50,062 bases of DNA from Streptomyces diastatochromogenes (GCA_001550305.1 LRTP01001212.1:1-50062), one strand, 5' to 3'. Numbered from the stretch's first letter, positions 41,263 through 49,805 are shown. Program-made: numbers and translations. The notes: generated from the letters alone by a model not told the origin.

Positions 41263-42522
41263 ATGGCCGCGGGATACCTGGAGATCCTCAGGGCGAGGCA
41301 CGCCGCACGGCTGCTCGCCGGCACGCTCACCGGGCGGCTGCCGAACGCCACCGCCGCCATCGCCGTCGTGCTCTTCGTCCGGGCGGAGGGCGGGACGTAC
41401 AGCCTGGCCGGTGCGCTGGCGGCCGTGTACGGGGTGGGCAATGCCGTGGGGCAGCCACTGCTCGGGCGGCTCGTGGATCTGTACGGGCAGCCGCGTGTCC
41501 AGTTGCCGGCCGCGCTCGTCTCGGCCCTCGGGATGGGCGTCTTCGCCTTCTCGGGCACCGACCCGCTGTCGGTGGCGTACCTCTCGATGGTCGTCGCCGG
41601 GCTCTTCACGCCGCCCCTGGAGGGCGGTCTGCGGGCGTTGTGGCCCTCCGTGCTGCGCCGGGAGGAGCAGGTGCACACCGCGTACGCGATGGACGCCGTG
41701 GCGCAGGAAGTCATGTTCACCGTCGGACCGTTGCTGCTGACCCTGTGTGCCTCGCTCTGGTCCGCCCGGGCGGCGCTGCTGATCCTGAACGTCGTCGGGG
41801 TGCTGGGCGCCCTCTCCGTGGTCCTCTCGCCACCCTCGCGCGCGTGGCGTTCGGCACCGCGCGAGGCGCACTGGCTCGGCGCGTTGCGTTCCCCCGGGCT
41901 GCTGGCGCTGCTCGGCGCGTTCCTGTTCGTGGGGATCGCGCTCGGCTCGATCACGGTCGCCGCGGTGTCGTACGCCGACGACCACGGCGGCGACGCGGTG
42001 TACGGCTGGCTGATGGCGGCCGTGGGGCTCGGGGCCCTCGTCGGCGGGACGGCGTACGGGGCGCGGCGGTGGAGCGGCGCGCCCGAGCGGCGACTGCGGG
42101 TGCTGGTCGCCCTTCTGGCGGTGTGTTATCTGCCACTCGTGCTGATGCCGGGCGTGGTCGCCATGACGGCCCTCGCGGCGCTCGCCGGAGTCTTCCTGGC
42201 GCCCTGCATCGCCTGCGCCTTCATCATCGTCGACCGGCACGCGCCGAGGGGCACCGTCACCGAGGCGTTCTCCTGGCTTGTGACGACGTTCACCGTGGGC
42301 GCGTCGGTCGGAACGGGCCTCGCGGGGCCGGTCGTCGAGTGGGGCGGGGCGGTGTGGGGCTTCGCCCTGCCGGGTGCCGCGGGTGCCGCCGCGCTGGTGG
42401 TTCTGCTGGCCACGGGGCGGGTCCTCGCAGCTACCGGGGACGGTGCGGTCGTTGCGGTCTCATCGGAAAATGATCCAAACCGTGCCGTCGAACCCCGTTT
42501 CAGCTCGGGGGATCGGGCGTAA
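41263..42522 (+). CDS. Major facilitator superfamily transporter
   Basis: 419 residues from an ATG with GGAAGGG upstream. Twelve hydrophobic segments can be counted, with a central break around SPPSRAWRSAPREAHWLGAL. Loop 2-3 carries GNAVGQPLLGRLVDLYGQPR, the MFS motif A region. The C-terminal 25 residues are hydrophilic. The substrate is unknown; drug or small-metabolite efflux is common in this group. It is divergent from the LacI gene and ends 9 nt before pafA. Confidence 0.9.
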   Translation: MAAGYLEILRARHAARLLAGTLTGRLPNATAAIAVVLFVRAEGGTYSLAGALAAVYGVGNAVGQPLLGRLVDLYGQPRVQLPAALVSALGMGVFAFSGTDPLSVAYLSMVVAGLFTPPLEGGLRALWPSVLRREEQVHTAYAMDAVAQEVMFTVGPLLLTLCASLWSARAALLILNVVGVLGALSVVLSPPSRAWRSAPREAHWLGALRSPGLLALLGAFLFVGIALGSITVAAVSYADDHGGDAVYGWLMAAVGLGALVGGTAYGARRWSGAPERRLRVLVALLAVCYLPLVLMPGVVAMTALAALAGVFLAPCIACAFIIVDRHAPRGTVTEAFSWLVTTFTVGASVGTGLAGPVVEWGGAVWGFALPGAAGAAALVVLLATGRVLAATGDGAVVAVSSENDPNRAVEPRFSSGDRA

Positions 42523-42525
42523 TGT
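42520..42525 (+). promoter_or_regulatory. -10 element for a leaderless pafA mRNA
   Basis: TAATGT, 6 nt, then the pafA ATG at 42532. No ribosome site is present. The geometry equals that of trmI and of the Cys leader ORF. The element overlaps the stop of the MFS gene. Confidence 0.55.
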
Positions 42526-42531
42526 TCAGTC

Positions 42532-43893
42532 ATGGACCGCCGCATTTTCGGGCTGGAGAACGAGTACGGCGTCACGTGTACGTTCAGGGGACAGCGCCGC
42601 CTGTCTCCCGACGAGGTGGCGCGGTACCTCTTCCGCCGTGTCGTGTCATGGGGCCGCAGCAGCAATGTCTTTCTGCGGAACGGTGCCCGCCTCTATCTCG
42701 ACGTGGGATCACATCCGGAATACGCGACACCCGAATGTGACAACGTGACGGAACTCGTCACCCACGACAAGGCCGGCGAGCGCATTCTCGAAGGACTCCT
42801 GGTCGACGCCGAACGACGCCTGCACGAGGAAGGAATCGCGGGCGACGTCTATCTGTTCAAGAACAACACCGACTCGGCGGGCAACTCCTACGGGTGCCAC
42901 GAGAACTATCTGGTGGCCCGGCACGGGGAGTTCTCCCGGCTCGCGGACATTCTCATTCCCTTCCTGGTCACCCGGCAGCTGCTGTGCGGTGCCGGCAAGG
43001 TGCTGCAGACTCCGCGCGGCGCCGTGTACTGCGTGAGCCAGCGCGCCGAGCACATCTGGGAGGGCGTCAGCTCGGCGACGACCCGCTCCCGGCCGATCAT
43101 CAACACCCGCGACGAACCGCACGCCGATGCCGAGCGCTACCGGCGGCTGCACGTCATCGTCGGTGACTCGAACATGTCCGAGACGACGATGCTCCTCAAG
43201 GTCGGCGCCACCGACCTGGTACTGCGCATGATCGAGGCCGGTACGGTCATGCGCGACCTCACCCTGGAGAACCCCATTCGGGCGATCCGTGAGGTCAGTC
43301 ACGACATCACGGGCCGGCGCAAGGTGCGTCTGGCCAGCGGCCGGGAGGCCTCCGCGCTGGAAGTGCAGCGGGAGTACTTCGAGAAGGCCGTGGACTTCTG
43401 CGAGCGCCGCGGCATCCGCACCGGCACGGTCGAGCAGGTGCTCGAACTGTGGGGCCGCACGCTCGACGCGATCGAGGCCGAGGACCTCGACCGGATCGGT
43501 ACCGAAATCGACTGGGTGATGAAGTACAAGCTCATCGAGCGGTACCGGGCCAAGCACAACATGACGATGTCGCATCCCCGGGTCGCGCAGATAGACCTCG
43601 CATATCACGACATCCACCGGCGTCGTGGTCTGTACTACCTCCTGGAGAGGAAGGGACAAGCCACCCGGATCTGCAACGATTTGAAGATCTTCGAAGGCAA
43701 GTCCGTGCCGCCGCAGACCACTCGGGCCCGGCTGCGCGGCGACTTCATCCGGCGCGCTCAGGAGCAGCGACGCGATTTCACCGTCGACTGGGTCCACCTC
43801 AAGCTGAACGACCAGGCACAACGCACGGTGTTGTGCAAGGACCCGTTCCGTTCGGTCGACGACCGGGTGGAGAAGCTGATCGCGGGAATGTGA
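42532..43893 (+). CDS. pafA: Pup-protein ligase
   Basis: 453 residues. RRIFGLENEYGVTCTF (nucleotide-binding Glu residues), ARLYLDVGSHPEYATPE with catalytic Asp57, VYLFKNNTDSAGNSYGCHEN, VSQRAEHIWEGVSSATTRSR, RPIINTRDEPHAD. It lacks the Dop loop, which separates it from dop. It uses ATP to join the deamidated C-terminal Glu of Pup to substrate lysines. It is separated from prcA by the LacI/MFS pair and followed by a strong terminator. Confidence 0.97.
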   Translation: MDRRIFGLENEYGVTCTFRGQRRLSPDEVARYLFRRVVSWGRSSNVFLRNGARLYLDVGSHPEYATPECDNVTELVTHDKAGERILEGLLVDAERRLHEEGIAGDVYLFKNNTDSAGNSYGCHENYLVARHGEFSRLADILIPFLVTRQLLCGAGKVLQTPRGAVYCVSQRAEHIWEGVSSATTRSRPIINTRDEPHADAERYRRLHVIVGDSNMSETTMLLKVGATDLVLRMIEAGTVMRDLTLENPIRAIREVSHDITGRRKVRLASGREASALEVQREYFEKAVDFCERRGIRTGTVEQVLELWGRTLDAIEAEDLDRIGTEIDWVMKYKLIERYRAKHNMTMSHPRVAQIDLAYHDIHRRRGLYYLLERKGQATRICNDLKIFEGKSVPPQTTRARLRGDFIRRAQEQRRDFTVDWVHLKLNDQAQRTVLCKDPFRSVDDRVEKLIAGM

Positions 43894-43930
43894 GCGTCGA
43901 GTTCCGGGTGTGAGGGCGGAACGCAACGCG

Positions 43931-43959
43931 GGGCGCCGTACGTTTTCCGTACGGCGCCC
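43931..43959 (+). terminator. Terminator after pafA
   Basis: Perfect 12-bp stem (43931-43942 with 43948-43959), 5-nt loop, then TTCTC. Confidence 0.88.
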
Positions 43960-43970
43960 TTCTCACGTCG

Positions 43971-43976
43971 TAGAGT
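43971..43976 (+). promoter_or_regulatory. Candidate -10 for the FKBP lipoprotein gene
   Basis: TAGAGT, about 47 nt before the GTG start and directly after the pafA terminator; -35 unclear. Confidence 0.4.
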
Positions 43977-44022
43977 TGCGCGCACGCCATCAACCAAGAT
44001 CGATCGATACGAGGCCCTCACC

Positions 44023-45030
44023 GTGCGCCGACGCTCCCTCATGATTGCCGTACCCGCCGGACTGGTCACGCTCGCCGGATGCGGTGACGACAAGTCGGGC
44101 AAGGCCAAGTCCAGTACCAGCAGCCCGTCCCCGTCGGCCCCCGCGTCCGCCTCTGCGGCGCCGCCGCCGAAGATCGTCGACGGTCCGCTGCCGGCGATCA
44201 CGGCCGGGACGAAGTTCGGTGAGAAGCCGACCGTGGCCAAGGGCAGCGGCTCCCCGTCGAAGGACCTGGCGGTCAGGACGGTCATCGCGGGCGGCGGCAA
44301 GACGGTCGCGGAGAACGACTACATCCAGGCCAACTACCTCGGCCAGATCTGGGACACCGCCAAGGTCTTCGACAACTCCTACGACCGTAAGACGCCGCTG
44401 CTCATCCAGCTCGCGCAGGGCGGCATCATCGACGGCTGGCGCTATGCCCTGGTGGGCAAGAAGGTCGGCAGCCGCGTCCAGATGTCCGTGCCGCCCACCT
44501 GGGGCTACGGTCCGCAGGGCAACACGCAGGCGGGCATCAAGGGCACCGACACGCTGGTGTTCGTCGTCGACATCGAGAACACCTTCAACGCGAAGAGCTC
44601 CGCCCAGGGCAAGGAGGTCGCGCAGAGCGACGCCGCCCTCCCGAAGGTCGGCACCAACACCGACGGCACGGCCCCCTCCATCGACGTGCCGAAGGCGACG
44701 GCCCCGACGAAGCTCGTGGCGAACTACGTCCTCGAGGGCGACGGTGACGAGGTCAAGGCGGACAGCAGCGTCCTGGTGCAGTACAAGGGCGTGCTCTGGG
44801 ACACCGGCAAGGAGTTCGACTCGACGTACAGCAGCGGCCGGCTGGCGTCGTTCTCGCTGCAGCAGGTCGTCAAGGGCTGGGCGCAGGGCCTGACCGGCAA
44901 GAAGGTGGGCAGCCGCGTCCTCATCGTCATTCCGCCGGCGCTGGGCTACGGCAACAACCCGCCGAGCGGCAGTGGCATCAAGAAGGACTCCACCCTGGTG
45001 TTCTCGGTGGACATCCTGGCCAAGATGTAA
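44023..45030 (+). CDS. Lipoprotein with two FKBP-type prolyl isomerase domains
   Basis: 335 residues from a GTG. Short Arg-rich n-region, lipobox LVTLAGC, a Ser/Ala/Pro linker to about residue 75, then FKBP domain 1 (about 85-190: NYLGQIWDTAKVFDNSYDR, GWRYALVGKKVGSRVQMSVP, WGYGPQG) and domain 2 (about 230-335: VQYKGVLWDTGKEFDSTYSS, VKGWAQGLTGKKVGSRVLIV, PPALGYG). It should catalyse proline isomerisation of proteins outside the membrane. Domain 2 keeps the usual FKBP pocket residues better than domain 1. Confidence 0.93.
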   Translation: MRRRSLMIAVPAGLVTLAGCGDDKSGKAKSSTSSPSPSAPASASAAPPPKIVDGPLPAITAGTKFGEKPTVAKGSGSPSKDLAVRTVIAGGGKTVAENDYIQANYLGQIWDTAKVFDNSYDRKTPLLIQLAQGGIIDGWRYALVGKKVGSRVQMSVPPTWGYGPQGNTQAGIKGTDTLVFVVDIENTFNAKSSAQGKEVAQSDAALPKVGTNTDGTAPSIDVPKATAPTKLVANYVLEGDGDEVKADSSVLVQYKGVLWDTGKEFDSTYSSGRLASFSLQQVVKGWAQGLTGKKVGSRVLIVIPPALGYGNNPPSGSGIKKDSTLVFSVDILAKM

Positions 45031-45099
45031 CGCCTTGCGGGATGTGAGACTGTCGGTGTTGCTTTAAGGCCTTTACGCGAACAAGCAGGAGCTAGAGAC

Positions 45100-45471
45100 G
45101 TGAGCATCGAGAAGCCCGAGATCGACTTCCCGGGCGGCGAGCCCCCGGCGGACCTCGAGATCAAGGACATCTGGGAAGGCGAAGGCCAGGTCGCCAAGGC
45201 CGGCGACTTCGTCAAGGTCCACTACGTGGGCGTGGCGTTCTCCACCGGCGAGGAGTTCGACGCCTCCTGGAACCGCGGCGCCCCGCTGGAGTTCCAGCTC
45301 GGTGTCGGTCAGGTCATCAGCGGCTGGGACCAGGGTGTGCAGGGCATGAAGGTCGGCGGCCGTCGCCAGCTGGTCATCCCGGCGCACCTCGCGTACGGCG
45401 ACCGTGGCGCCGGTGGCCGAATCGGCCCCGGCGAGACGCTGATCTTCGTCTGCGACCTGGTCGCGGTCTGA
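45100..45471 (+). CDS. Cytoplasmic FKBP-type prolyl isomerase
   Basis: 123 residues from a GTG with GCAGGAGC upstream. A single minimal FKBP domain: VKVHYVGVAFSTGEEFDASW, GQVISGWDQGVQGMKVGGRR, QLVIPAHLAYGDRGAGGRIG, TLIFVCDLVAV. No signal peptide. It is close to full consensus for FK506-binding enzymes and 69 bp behind the lipoprotein form. Confidence 0.95.
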   Translation: MSIEKPEIDFPGGEPPADLEIKDIWEGEGQVAKAGDFVKVHYVGVAFSTGEEFDASWNRGAPLEFQLGVGQVISGWDQGVQGMKVGGRRQLVIPAHLAYGDRGAGGRIGPGETLIFVCDLVAV

Positions 45472-45573
45472 TCCACAGCGGGATCGGGTCTTGATCCGAT
45501 CATCATGAAGGCCGGGTTCCCGCCCGATCTTCATACGCTCTGTGATCGGGATTCGTCCGAAGCCGATCACCTG

Positions 45574-45601
45574 GGGCCCATGCCTGTCCGGGCATGGGCC
45601 C
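45574..45601 (+). terminator. Terminator after the FKBP gene, preceded by further hairpins
   Basis: Perfect 11-bp stem (45574-45584 with 45591-45601), then TCGGCTTTTG, a classic intrinsic terminator. Smaller inverted repeats precede it (GGATC/GATCC near 45490, ATGAAG/CTTCAT at about 45504-45535). Confidence 0.9.
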
Positions 45602-45668
45602 TCGGCTTTTGCCGGGGCACTTCGGAGCGGTACGGTCAACGGTCGGAAGCACCATAGGAAGGGCGTCG

Positions 45669-46622
45669 ATGGCCATTGCCAAGGCCGAGCGGCTGATGAA
45701 CCTCGCGCTGTGTCTGCTCGGGACGCGGCGGCCGCTCAGCAAGCGCGAACTCCGCGAGTCCATCGAGGCCTATCTGGAAGCCGGGTCGGACGACTCCTTC
45801 AACCGGATGTTCGAGCGCGACAAGGACGATCTGCGCGAGCTCGGCCTGGTCATCGAGACGGTGGAGAACCTCGACGGCGAGGTCGGCTATCTCGCCCGCC
45901 GCGACAGCAACCGCCTGCCGCCCATCACCCTCGACGCCGAGGAGGCCGCCGCCCTCGGCCTCGCCGCCAAGGTCTGGCAGCAGGCCCGGCTGGCCGGCGC
46001 GGCGAGCGGTGCGTTGCAGAAGCTGCGCGCCGCCGGGCTGCCCGAGGACTTCGACCCCTACGAGGCGCATGGCGCCCTCGAACCGCACATCCCCGTGCAC
46101 GAGGCGGCCTTCGAGCCGCTGATGCTGGCCTGCCGCGACCGCCGCCCGGTCGTCTTCGACTACCGCAAGGCCACCGCCGCGCACCCCGAGACCCGGCAGG
46201 TCGAGCCGTGGGCGCTGGAGTGCTGGCGCGGCCACTGGTACCTGGCGGGCTGGGACCGCGACCGCGGCGCCGAGCGCGTCTTCAGGCTCTCGCGGATCAC
46301 CGGCAGGGTCCGCTCGCGCGCCGGGCGGTACACCGCCGAGGTGCCCGACGTCGTCACCGTGCGGGAGACCGTGGCGAGCTGGGCGGGCGAGATCGCCGAC
46401 CGCTCCGCGCTGATCCGGCTGCGCACCGGCTCCGGCTACCCGCTGCGGGCCAAAGCGGTCTCGGTACGGGAACTCGGTGACGGCTGGGACGAGTTGGAGA
46501 TTCCGTACGGGCACGGCCTGGACGCCTGGCTCGTCGAGTTCGGGCCCGACGTGGTGGTCCTGGAGCCCGCCGAGCTGCGGGCCGATGTAGTGGACCGGCT
46601 GCGCGCCGTGGCCAAGGGCTGA
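45669..46622 (+). CDS. pafB: WYL-domain transcription regulator PafB
   Basis: 317 residues. N-terminal winged helix (AKAERLMNLALCLLGTRRPL, then SKRELRESIEAYLEAGSDDS), central WYL domain (VVFDYRKATAAHPETRQVEP, WRGHWYLAGWDRDRGAERVF, RLSRITGRV) and the WCX C-terminal extension (ALIRLRTGSGYPLRAKAVSV, VVVLEPAELRADVVDRLRAV). With PafC it forms a heterodimeric activator of DNA-damage genes in mycobacteria; WYL domains sense single-stranded DNA there. ATG with AGGAAGGG upstream. The name is historical and does not mean a proteasome role. Confidence 0.94.
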   Translation: MAIAKAERLMNLALCLLGTRRPLSKRELRESIEAYLEAGSDDSFNRMFERDKDDLRELGLVIETVENLDGEVGYLARRDSNRLPPITLDAEEAAALGLAAKVWQQARLAGAASGALQKLRAAGLPEDFDPYEAHGALEPHIPVHEAAFEPLMLACRDRRPVVFDYRKATAAHPETRQVEPWALECWRGHWYLAGWDRDRGAERVFRLSRITGRVRSRAGRYTAEVPDVVTVRETVASWAGEIADRSALIRLRTGSGYPLRAKAVSVRELGDGWDELEIPYGHGLDAWLVEFGPDVVVLEPAELRADVVDRLRAVAKG

Positions 46623-46639
46623 GGGGGAACGTAGAGAAC

Positions 46640-47656
46640 GTGGCAGGAAAACCGGCCAGGCCCACGAACGCGATCGACCAGACCCGGCGGATGCTGTCCC
46701 TGGTGACCTATCTGCGCGAGCGCCCCGGCGCGCACGTCGGTGATGTCGCCCGGGCCTTCGGGATCACCGAGGACGAGCTGATCTCCGACCTCGACGTGCT
46801 GCCGCTGTGCGGGACCAGCTTCCGCGGCGGTGACCTCCTCGACATCGACACCGACGGCGACCGCATCTGGTGGCACAACCCCGACCTCGTCGCCGAACCC
46901 CTCCGTATCGCCGCGGACGAGGCGACCGCGCTCCTGGTGGCCGCCCGCGCGGTCTCCACGCTGCCCGGGCTGCGTGAGGGCGACCGGCAGGCGCTGCTGC
47001 GCGCCACCGCCAAGGTGGAGGCCGCCTCGGGCGAGGCGGCGGCCGCCAGCTCCCGCCTCTCGGTGACCTTCGAGTCCGAGGGCGGGGTCTTCGCGGACGT
47101 CGACCGGGCGATCTCCGAGCGGCGTCGACTGTGGATCCGCTACTACTCGCCCTCGCGTGACGAACTCACCGAGCGCGAGATCGACCCGATCCGCCTGGTC
47201 AGCGTCGGGCACACGTACGTGGAGGCCTGGTGCCGCCGCTCCGAGGCGCGCCGCACCTTCCGGCTCGACCGGGTCGCGGAGATCCGCATCCTCGACGAGC
47301 CGTCCGCGCCGCCCGAGATCGAACTGCGGGACCTCTCCGAGGGGCTGGTGCAGCCCGCGGCCGAGGATCCGGAGGTGGTCGTCGAGGTCGGGCCGGGCGG
47401 GCGCTGGGTCGCGGAGTACTACCCGCACGACAGCGCGGATGAGCTGCCGGAGGGCGGGCTGCGTATCGCTTTGCGGACCCCCGACCCCGCGTCGCTGCGA
47501 CGACTGGCGCTGCGCCTGGGCCGGGACGGTCGGATCGTGTCGCCGCCGGAGCTGGCGGACAGCGCCCGTGAGGCGGCTCGGGAGGCACTCGCGGCCTACG
47601 ACGGGCTCGAGGGCGATCAGGACGGACCGTACGACAGGCAGGAGCAGGGGCTTTGA
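46640..47656 (+). CDS. pafC: WYL-domain transcription regulator PafC
   Basis: 338 residues from a GTG 17 nt after the pafB stop. Same architecture as PafB: winged helix (RRMLSLVTYLRERPGAHVGD, VARAFGITEDELISDLDVL), WYL domain (LWIRYYSPSRDELTEREIDP, RLVSVGHTYVEAWCRRSEAR, RTFRLDRVAEI) and a WCX tail. It contains an internal hydrophobic Ala-rich linker near 95-130. It pairs with PafB. Its stop overlaps the next start. Confidence 0.94.
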   Translation: MAGKPARPTNAIDQTRRMLSLVTYLRERPGAHVGDVARAFGITEDELISDLDVLPLCGTSFRGGDLLDIDTDGDRIWWHNPDLVAEPLRIAADEATALLVAARAVSTLPGLREGDRQALLRATAKVEAASGEAAAASSRLSVTFESEGGVFADVDRAISERRRLWIRYYSPSRDELTEREIDPIRLVSVGHTYVEAWCRRSEARRTFRLDRVAEIRILDEPSAPPEIELRDLSEGLVQPAAEDPEVVVEVGPGGRWVAEYYPHDSADELPEGGLRIALRTPDPASLRRLALRLGRDGRIVSPPELADSAREAAREALAAYDGLEGDQDGPYDRQEQGL

Positions 47657-48030
47657 CCACGTCGGCGATGTCGGGCGCGTCGGGGAGGGCCGGTACCTCG
47701 CAGAGGACCGGCGGGTCGGTGAAGGCGGGCGGCGCGGAGCGGGCCGGCGCGTCCGTGGGCGCGGCGGAGATGACGGCCGTCACCGCGTTCGCCGGTATGC
47801 GGAGAGTCGCGGACGTGCTGTTCAAGGCCGGCTGCCCCGACTGCCGGGCCGCTCTCGAACTCAGGGCGAACGCCCTGATGCTGGCCATCGGCGCCACCAG
47901 CCGCACCACGTTCTACTCCTTCACCTGCACCGAGTGCGGCTCGGCCGTCCGCAAGCCCGCGGGCGAGCGCATCGTCGAACTCCTCACCGGGGGTGGGGTG
48001 CGCACACTGCGCCTGCACTCCACGACTTAG
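47653..48030 (+). CDS. Small protein with two CxxC zinc-binding pairs
   Basis: 125 residues from a TTG that overlaps the pafC stop, with AGGAG 8 nt upstream; later ATGs are alternatives. The first 45 residues are Gly/Ser/Ala-rich and low in complexity. The second part has AGCPDCRAALELRANALMLA and FYSFTCTECGSAVRKPAGER, a likely two-pair zinc ribbon. No named family recognised. Coupling to pafC suggests a role alongside PafBC, which is inference. Confidence 0.7.
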   Translation: MTTSAMSGASGRAGTSQRTGGSVKAGGAERAGASVGAAEMTAVTAFAGMRRVADVLFKAGCPDCRAALELRANALMLAIGATSRTTFYSFTCTECGSAVRKPAGERIVELLTGGGVRTLRLHSTT

Positions 48031-48033
48031 GCT
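48028..48033 (+). promoter_or_regulatory. -10 element before the small membrane protein
   Basis: TAGGCT, 7 nt, then ATG at 48041. Fits a leaderless mRNA. Confidence 0.5.
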
Positions 48034-48040
48034 CGACCTC

Positions 48041-48235
48041 ATGTTCTGGCCGATGTTCGCGATTGTGGTGGGTTTTCTTGGAATCGCCGTTCTCGGCGTC
48101 CTCGCTGTCCGTGTCTTCGTGGAAGCGGAGCGTCTGGGGAAGCAGGTGACGGACTCCGCGCGCCGGATCAGCCAGGCTGCCGACGACCTGGAGCGGGCGG
48201 CCGTCGGGGTCGCGCGTTCTGTGGATGCCGTATGA
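48041..48235 (+). CDS. Small single-span membrane protein
   Basis: 64 residues. MFWPMFAIVVGFLGIAVLGV, with LAV after it, is one membrane helix; the remainder (EAERLGKQVTDSARRISQAA, DDLERAAVGVARSV) is an amphipathic helix with heptad-like spacing. No named family recognised; the layout resembles DUF948-type membrane-anchored coiled coils. It lies between pafC and tatA. Confidence 0.7.
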   Translation: MFWPMFAIVVGFLGIAVLGVLAVRVFVEAERLGKQVTDSARRISQAADDLERAAVGVARSVDAV

Positions 48236-48404
48236 CCTTCCAGGGATCTCGGTATGAGTCCGTCGAGGTATGCGCAATGAGCCGTTGGAACCTGTCAAGT
48301 TGCCGGTGAGGGCGGGTACGCTTCTGATCGTGGTCCGGAGAACGAGGCGCGGGCCGCGAACTGGGAGTACGCACAGGGATTGCCCCGCGTTCACCCCTGA
48401 GCGT

Positions 48405-48454
48405 TACGATCGCTGTCATCACGACGTTCGGACACATGTCCGACCGATCGGACA
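48405..48454 (+). promoter_or_regulatory. Candidate tatA promoter and downstream palindrome
   Basis: -10 TACGAT (48405-48410) with a weak TTGCCC 19 nt upstream. Just downstream TCGGACA-CA-TGTCCGA (48428-48443) is a near-perfect palindrome and TCGGACA recurs at 48448-48454. It may be an operator or a leader hairpin. Confidence 0.4.
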
Positions 48455-48494
48455 GCACCCCGACCCAGCCGCCTCGGTGAGAAGGTAAAGACTT

Positions 48495-48779
48495 ATGTTC
48501 GGAAGGCTCGGCGCTCCCGAGATCATTCTCATCCTCGTCGTCATCATCCTGCTGTTCGGCGCGAAGAAGCTTCCGGACATGGCGCGCTCCCTCGGCAAGT
48601 CCGCGCGCATCCTGAAGAGCGAGGCCAAGGCGATGAAGGACGAGGGCAGCACCCCCGCCCCGGCCGGTCCGCCCAGCACCGACGAGCAGACCCCGGCTCA
48701 GCGCACGATCCAGGCCGCGCCCGGCGATGTGACCAGCTCCCGCCCGGTCACCGAGCCGACGGACACGACCAAGCGCTGA
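48495..48779 (+). CDS. tatA: Twin-arginine translocase subunit TatA
   Basis: 94 residues. Short N-terminal helix (MFGRLGAPEIILILVVIILL), the FG hinge (FGAKKLPDMARSLGKSARIL), amphipathic helix to about 50 and a Pro/Thr-rich tail. It forms the pore-forming oligomer of the Tat system, which would export the SRR-signal protein at the left of the window. GAGAAGG before the ATG. tatC follows after 47 bp. Confidence 0.95.
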   Translation: MFGRLGAPEIILILVVIILLFGAKKLPDMARSLGKSARILKSEAKAMKDEGSTPAPAGPPSTDEQTPAQRTIQAAPGDVTSSRPVTEPTDTTKR

Positions 48780-48826
48780 CGCAGGGCCGGACGCGTCCGG
48801 TCCGCCGCACGAGATGAGGACGTGGG

Positions 48827-49774
48827 TTGCTCAAGTCTGCCCGCAAGAAGGAGAAGGATCCCGAGGGACGGATGCCCCTTGCGGACCACCTTCGTGAGCT
48901 CCGCAACCGGCTCGCGAAGGCGATGCTGGCCATCGTCATCGTCACGGTCGTGGCCGCCTTCTACTACAACGACATCATCAACTTCTTCACCAAGCCGGTG
49001 CTGGACTCGGTCGGGTGTCCTTCGAGCTTCGCCGAGCTGGCGAGGATGCCCAAGGGCAAGCAGTGCGCGCAGATCACGATCAACGGTCTGCTCGCCCCGT
49101 TCACCCTGGCGTTGAAGGTCTCGTTGATGGCCGGCGTCGCTTTCGCCTCGCCGGTGTGGCTCTACCAGCTGTGGGCGTTCGTCGCGCCCGGTCTGCACCA
49201 GAACGAGAAGAAGTACGCCTACGCGTTCGTCGGGACGGGCGTTCCGCTGTTCTTCGCCGGTGGCTTCTTCGCCTACAAGGTGCTGCCCACCACCGCGAAG
49301 GTGCTGATCACCTTCACGCCGCACGGTGTGAACAACCTGCTGCCGCTGGACGATCTGCTCGACCTCGTCACACGCATGGTGGTCGTCTTCGGTCTCTCCT
49401 TCGAGCTGCCGCTGCTGCTGGTCATGCTCAACCTCACCGGCATCCTGACCGGCAAGCGCATGCTCGGCTGGTGGCGCGCCATGATCATGGGCATCACGGT
49501 CTTCGCGGCCGTCGCCACGCCGAGCACCGACCCGCTGACGATGCTGGCGCTCGCGGTACCCATCTGGGTCCTCTACTTCGGCGCCGTCGTCTTCTCGCTG
49601 ATGAACGACCGGCGCAAGCGGCTCCGCGAGGCCGAGGGTCCGGCGGACGACGAGGCCTCCGACCTGGACCTCACGCCCGAGGACATCGGCGAGGTCGAGA
49701 GCGTGTCGGCGCAGCGCGCGCTGCCCGAGCAGTCGGGCACGGACCGGGTCAACGGTTATGACGACGTGACCTGA
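48827..49774 (+). CDS. tatC: Twin-arginine translocase subunit TatC
   Basis: 315 residues from a TTG with GAGGA upstream. N-terminal MPLADHLRELRNRLAKAMLA is the TatC signature; six membrane segments follow, with SPVWLYQLWAFVAPGLHQNE, a conserved signal-peptide-binding region, and FGLSFELPLLLVMLNLTGIL and AVATPSTDPLTMLALAVPIW. A 50-residue acidic C-terminal tail is typical of actinobacteria. It recognises twin-arginine signals with TatA (and TatB, probably encoded elsewhere). Confidence 0.95.
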   Translation: MLKSARKKEKDPEGRMPLADHLRELRNRLAKAMLAIVIVTVVAAFYYNDIINFFTKPVLDSVGCPSSFAELARMPKGKQCAQITINGLLAPFTLALKVSLMAGVAFASPVWLYQLWAFVAPGLHQNEKKYAYAFVGTGVPLFFAGGFFAYKVLPTTAKVLITFTPHGVNNLLPLDDLLDLVTRMVVVFGLSFELPLLLVMLNLTGILTGKRMLGWWRAMIMGITVFAAVATPSTDPLTMLALAVPIWVLYFGAVVFSLMNDRRKRLREAEGPADDEASDLDLTPEDIGEVESVSAQRALPEQSGTDRVNGYDDVT

Positions 49775-49792
49775 CGAAGGCCGGAGATCTCG

Positions 49793-49798
49793 TAGGGT
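49793..49798 (+). promoter_or_regulatory. -10 element before the lipid-kinase gene
   Basis: TAGGGT with CTGACG 16 nt upstream as -35; the GTG follows 7 nt after the -10, so the mRNA is probably leaderless. Confidence 0.55.
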
Positions 49799-49805
49799 CA
49801 GGGCC

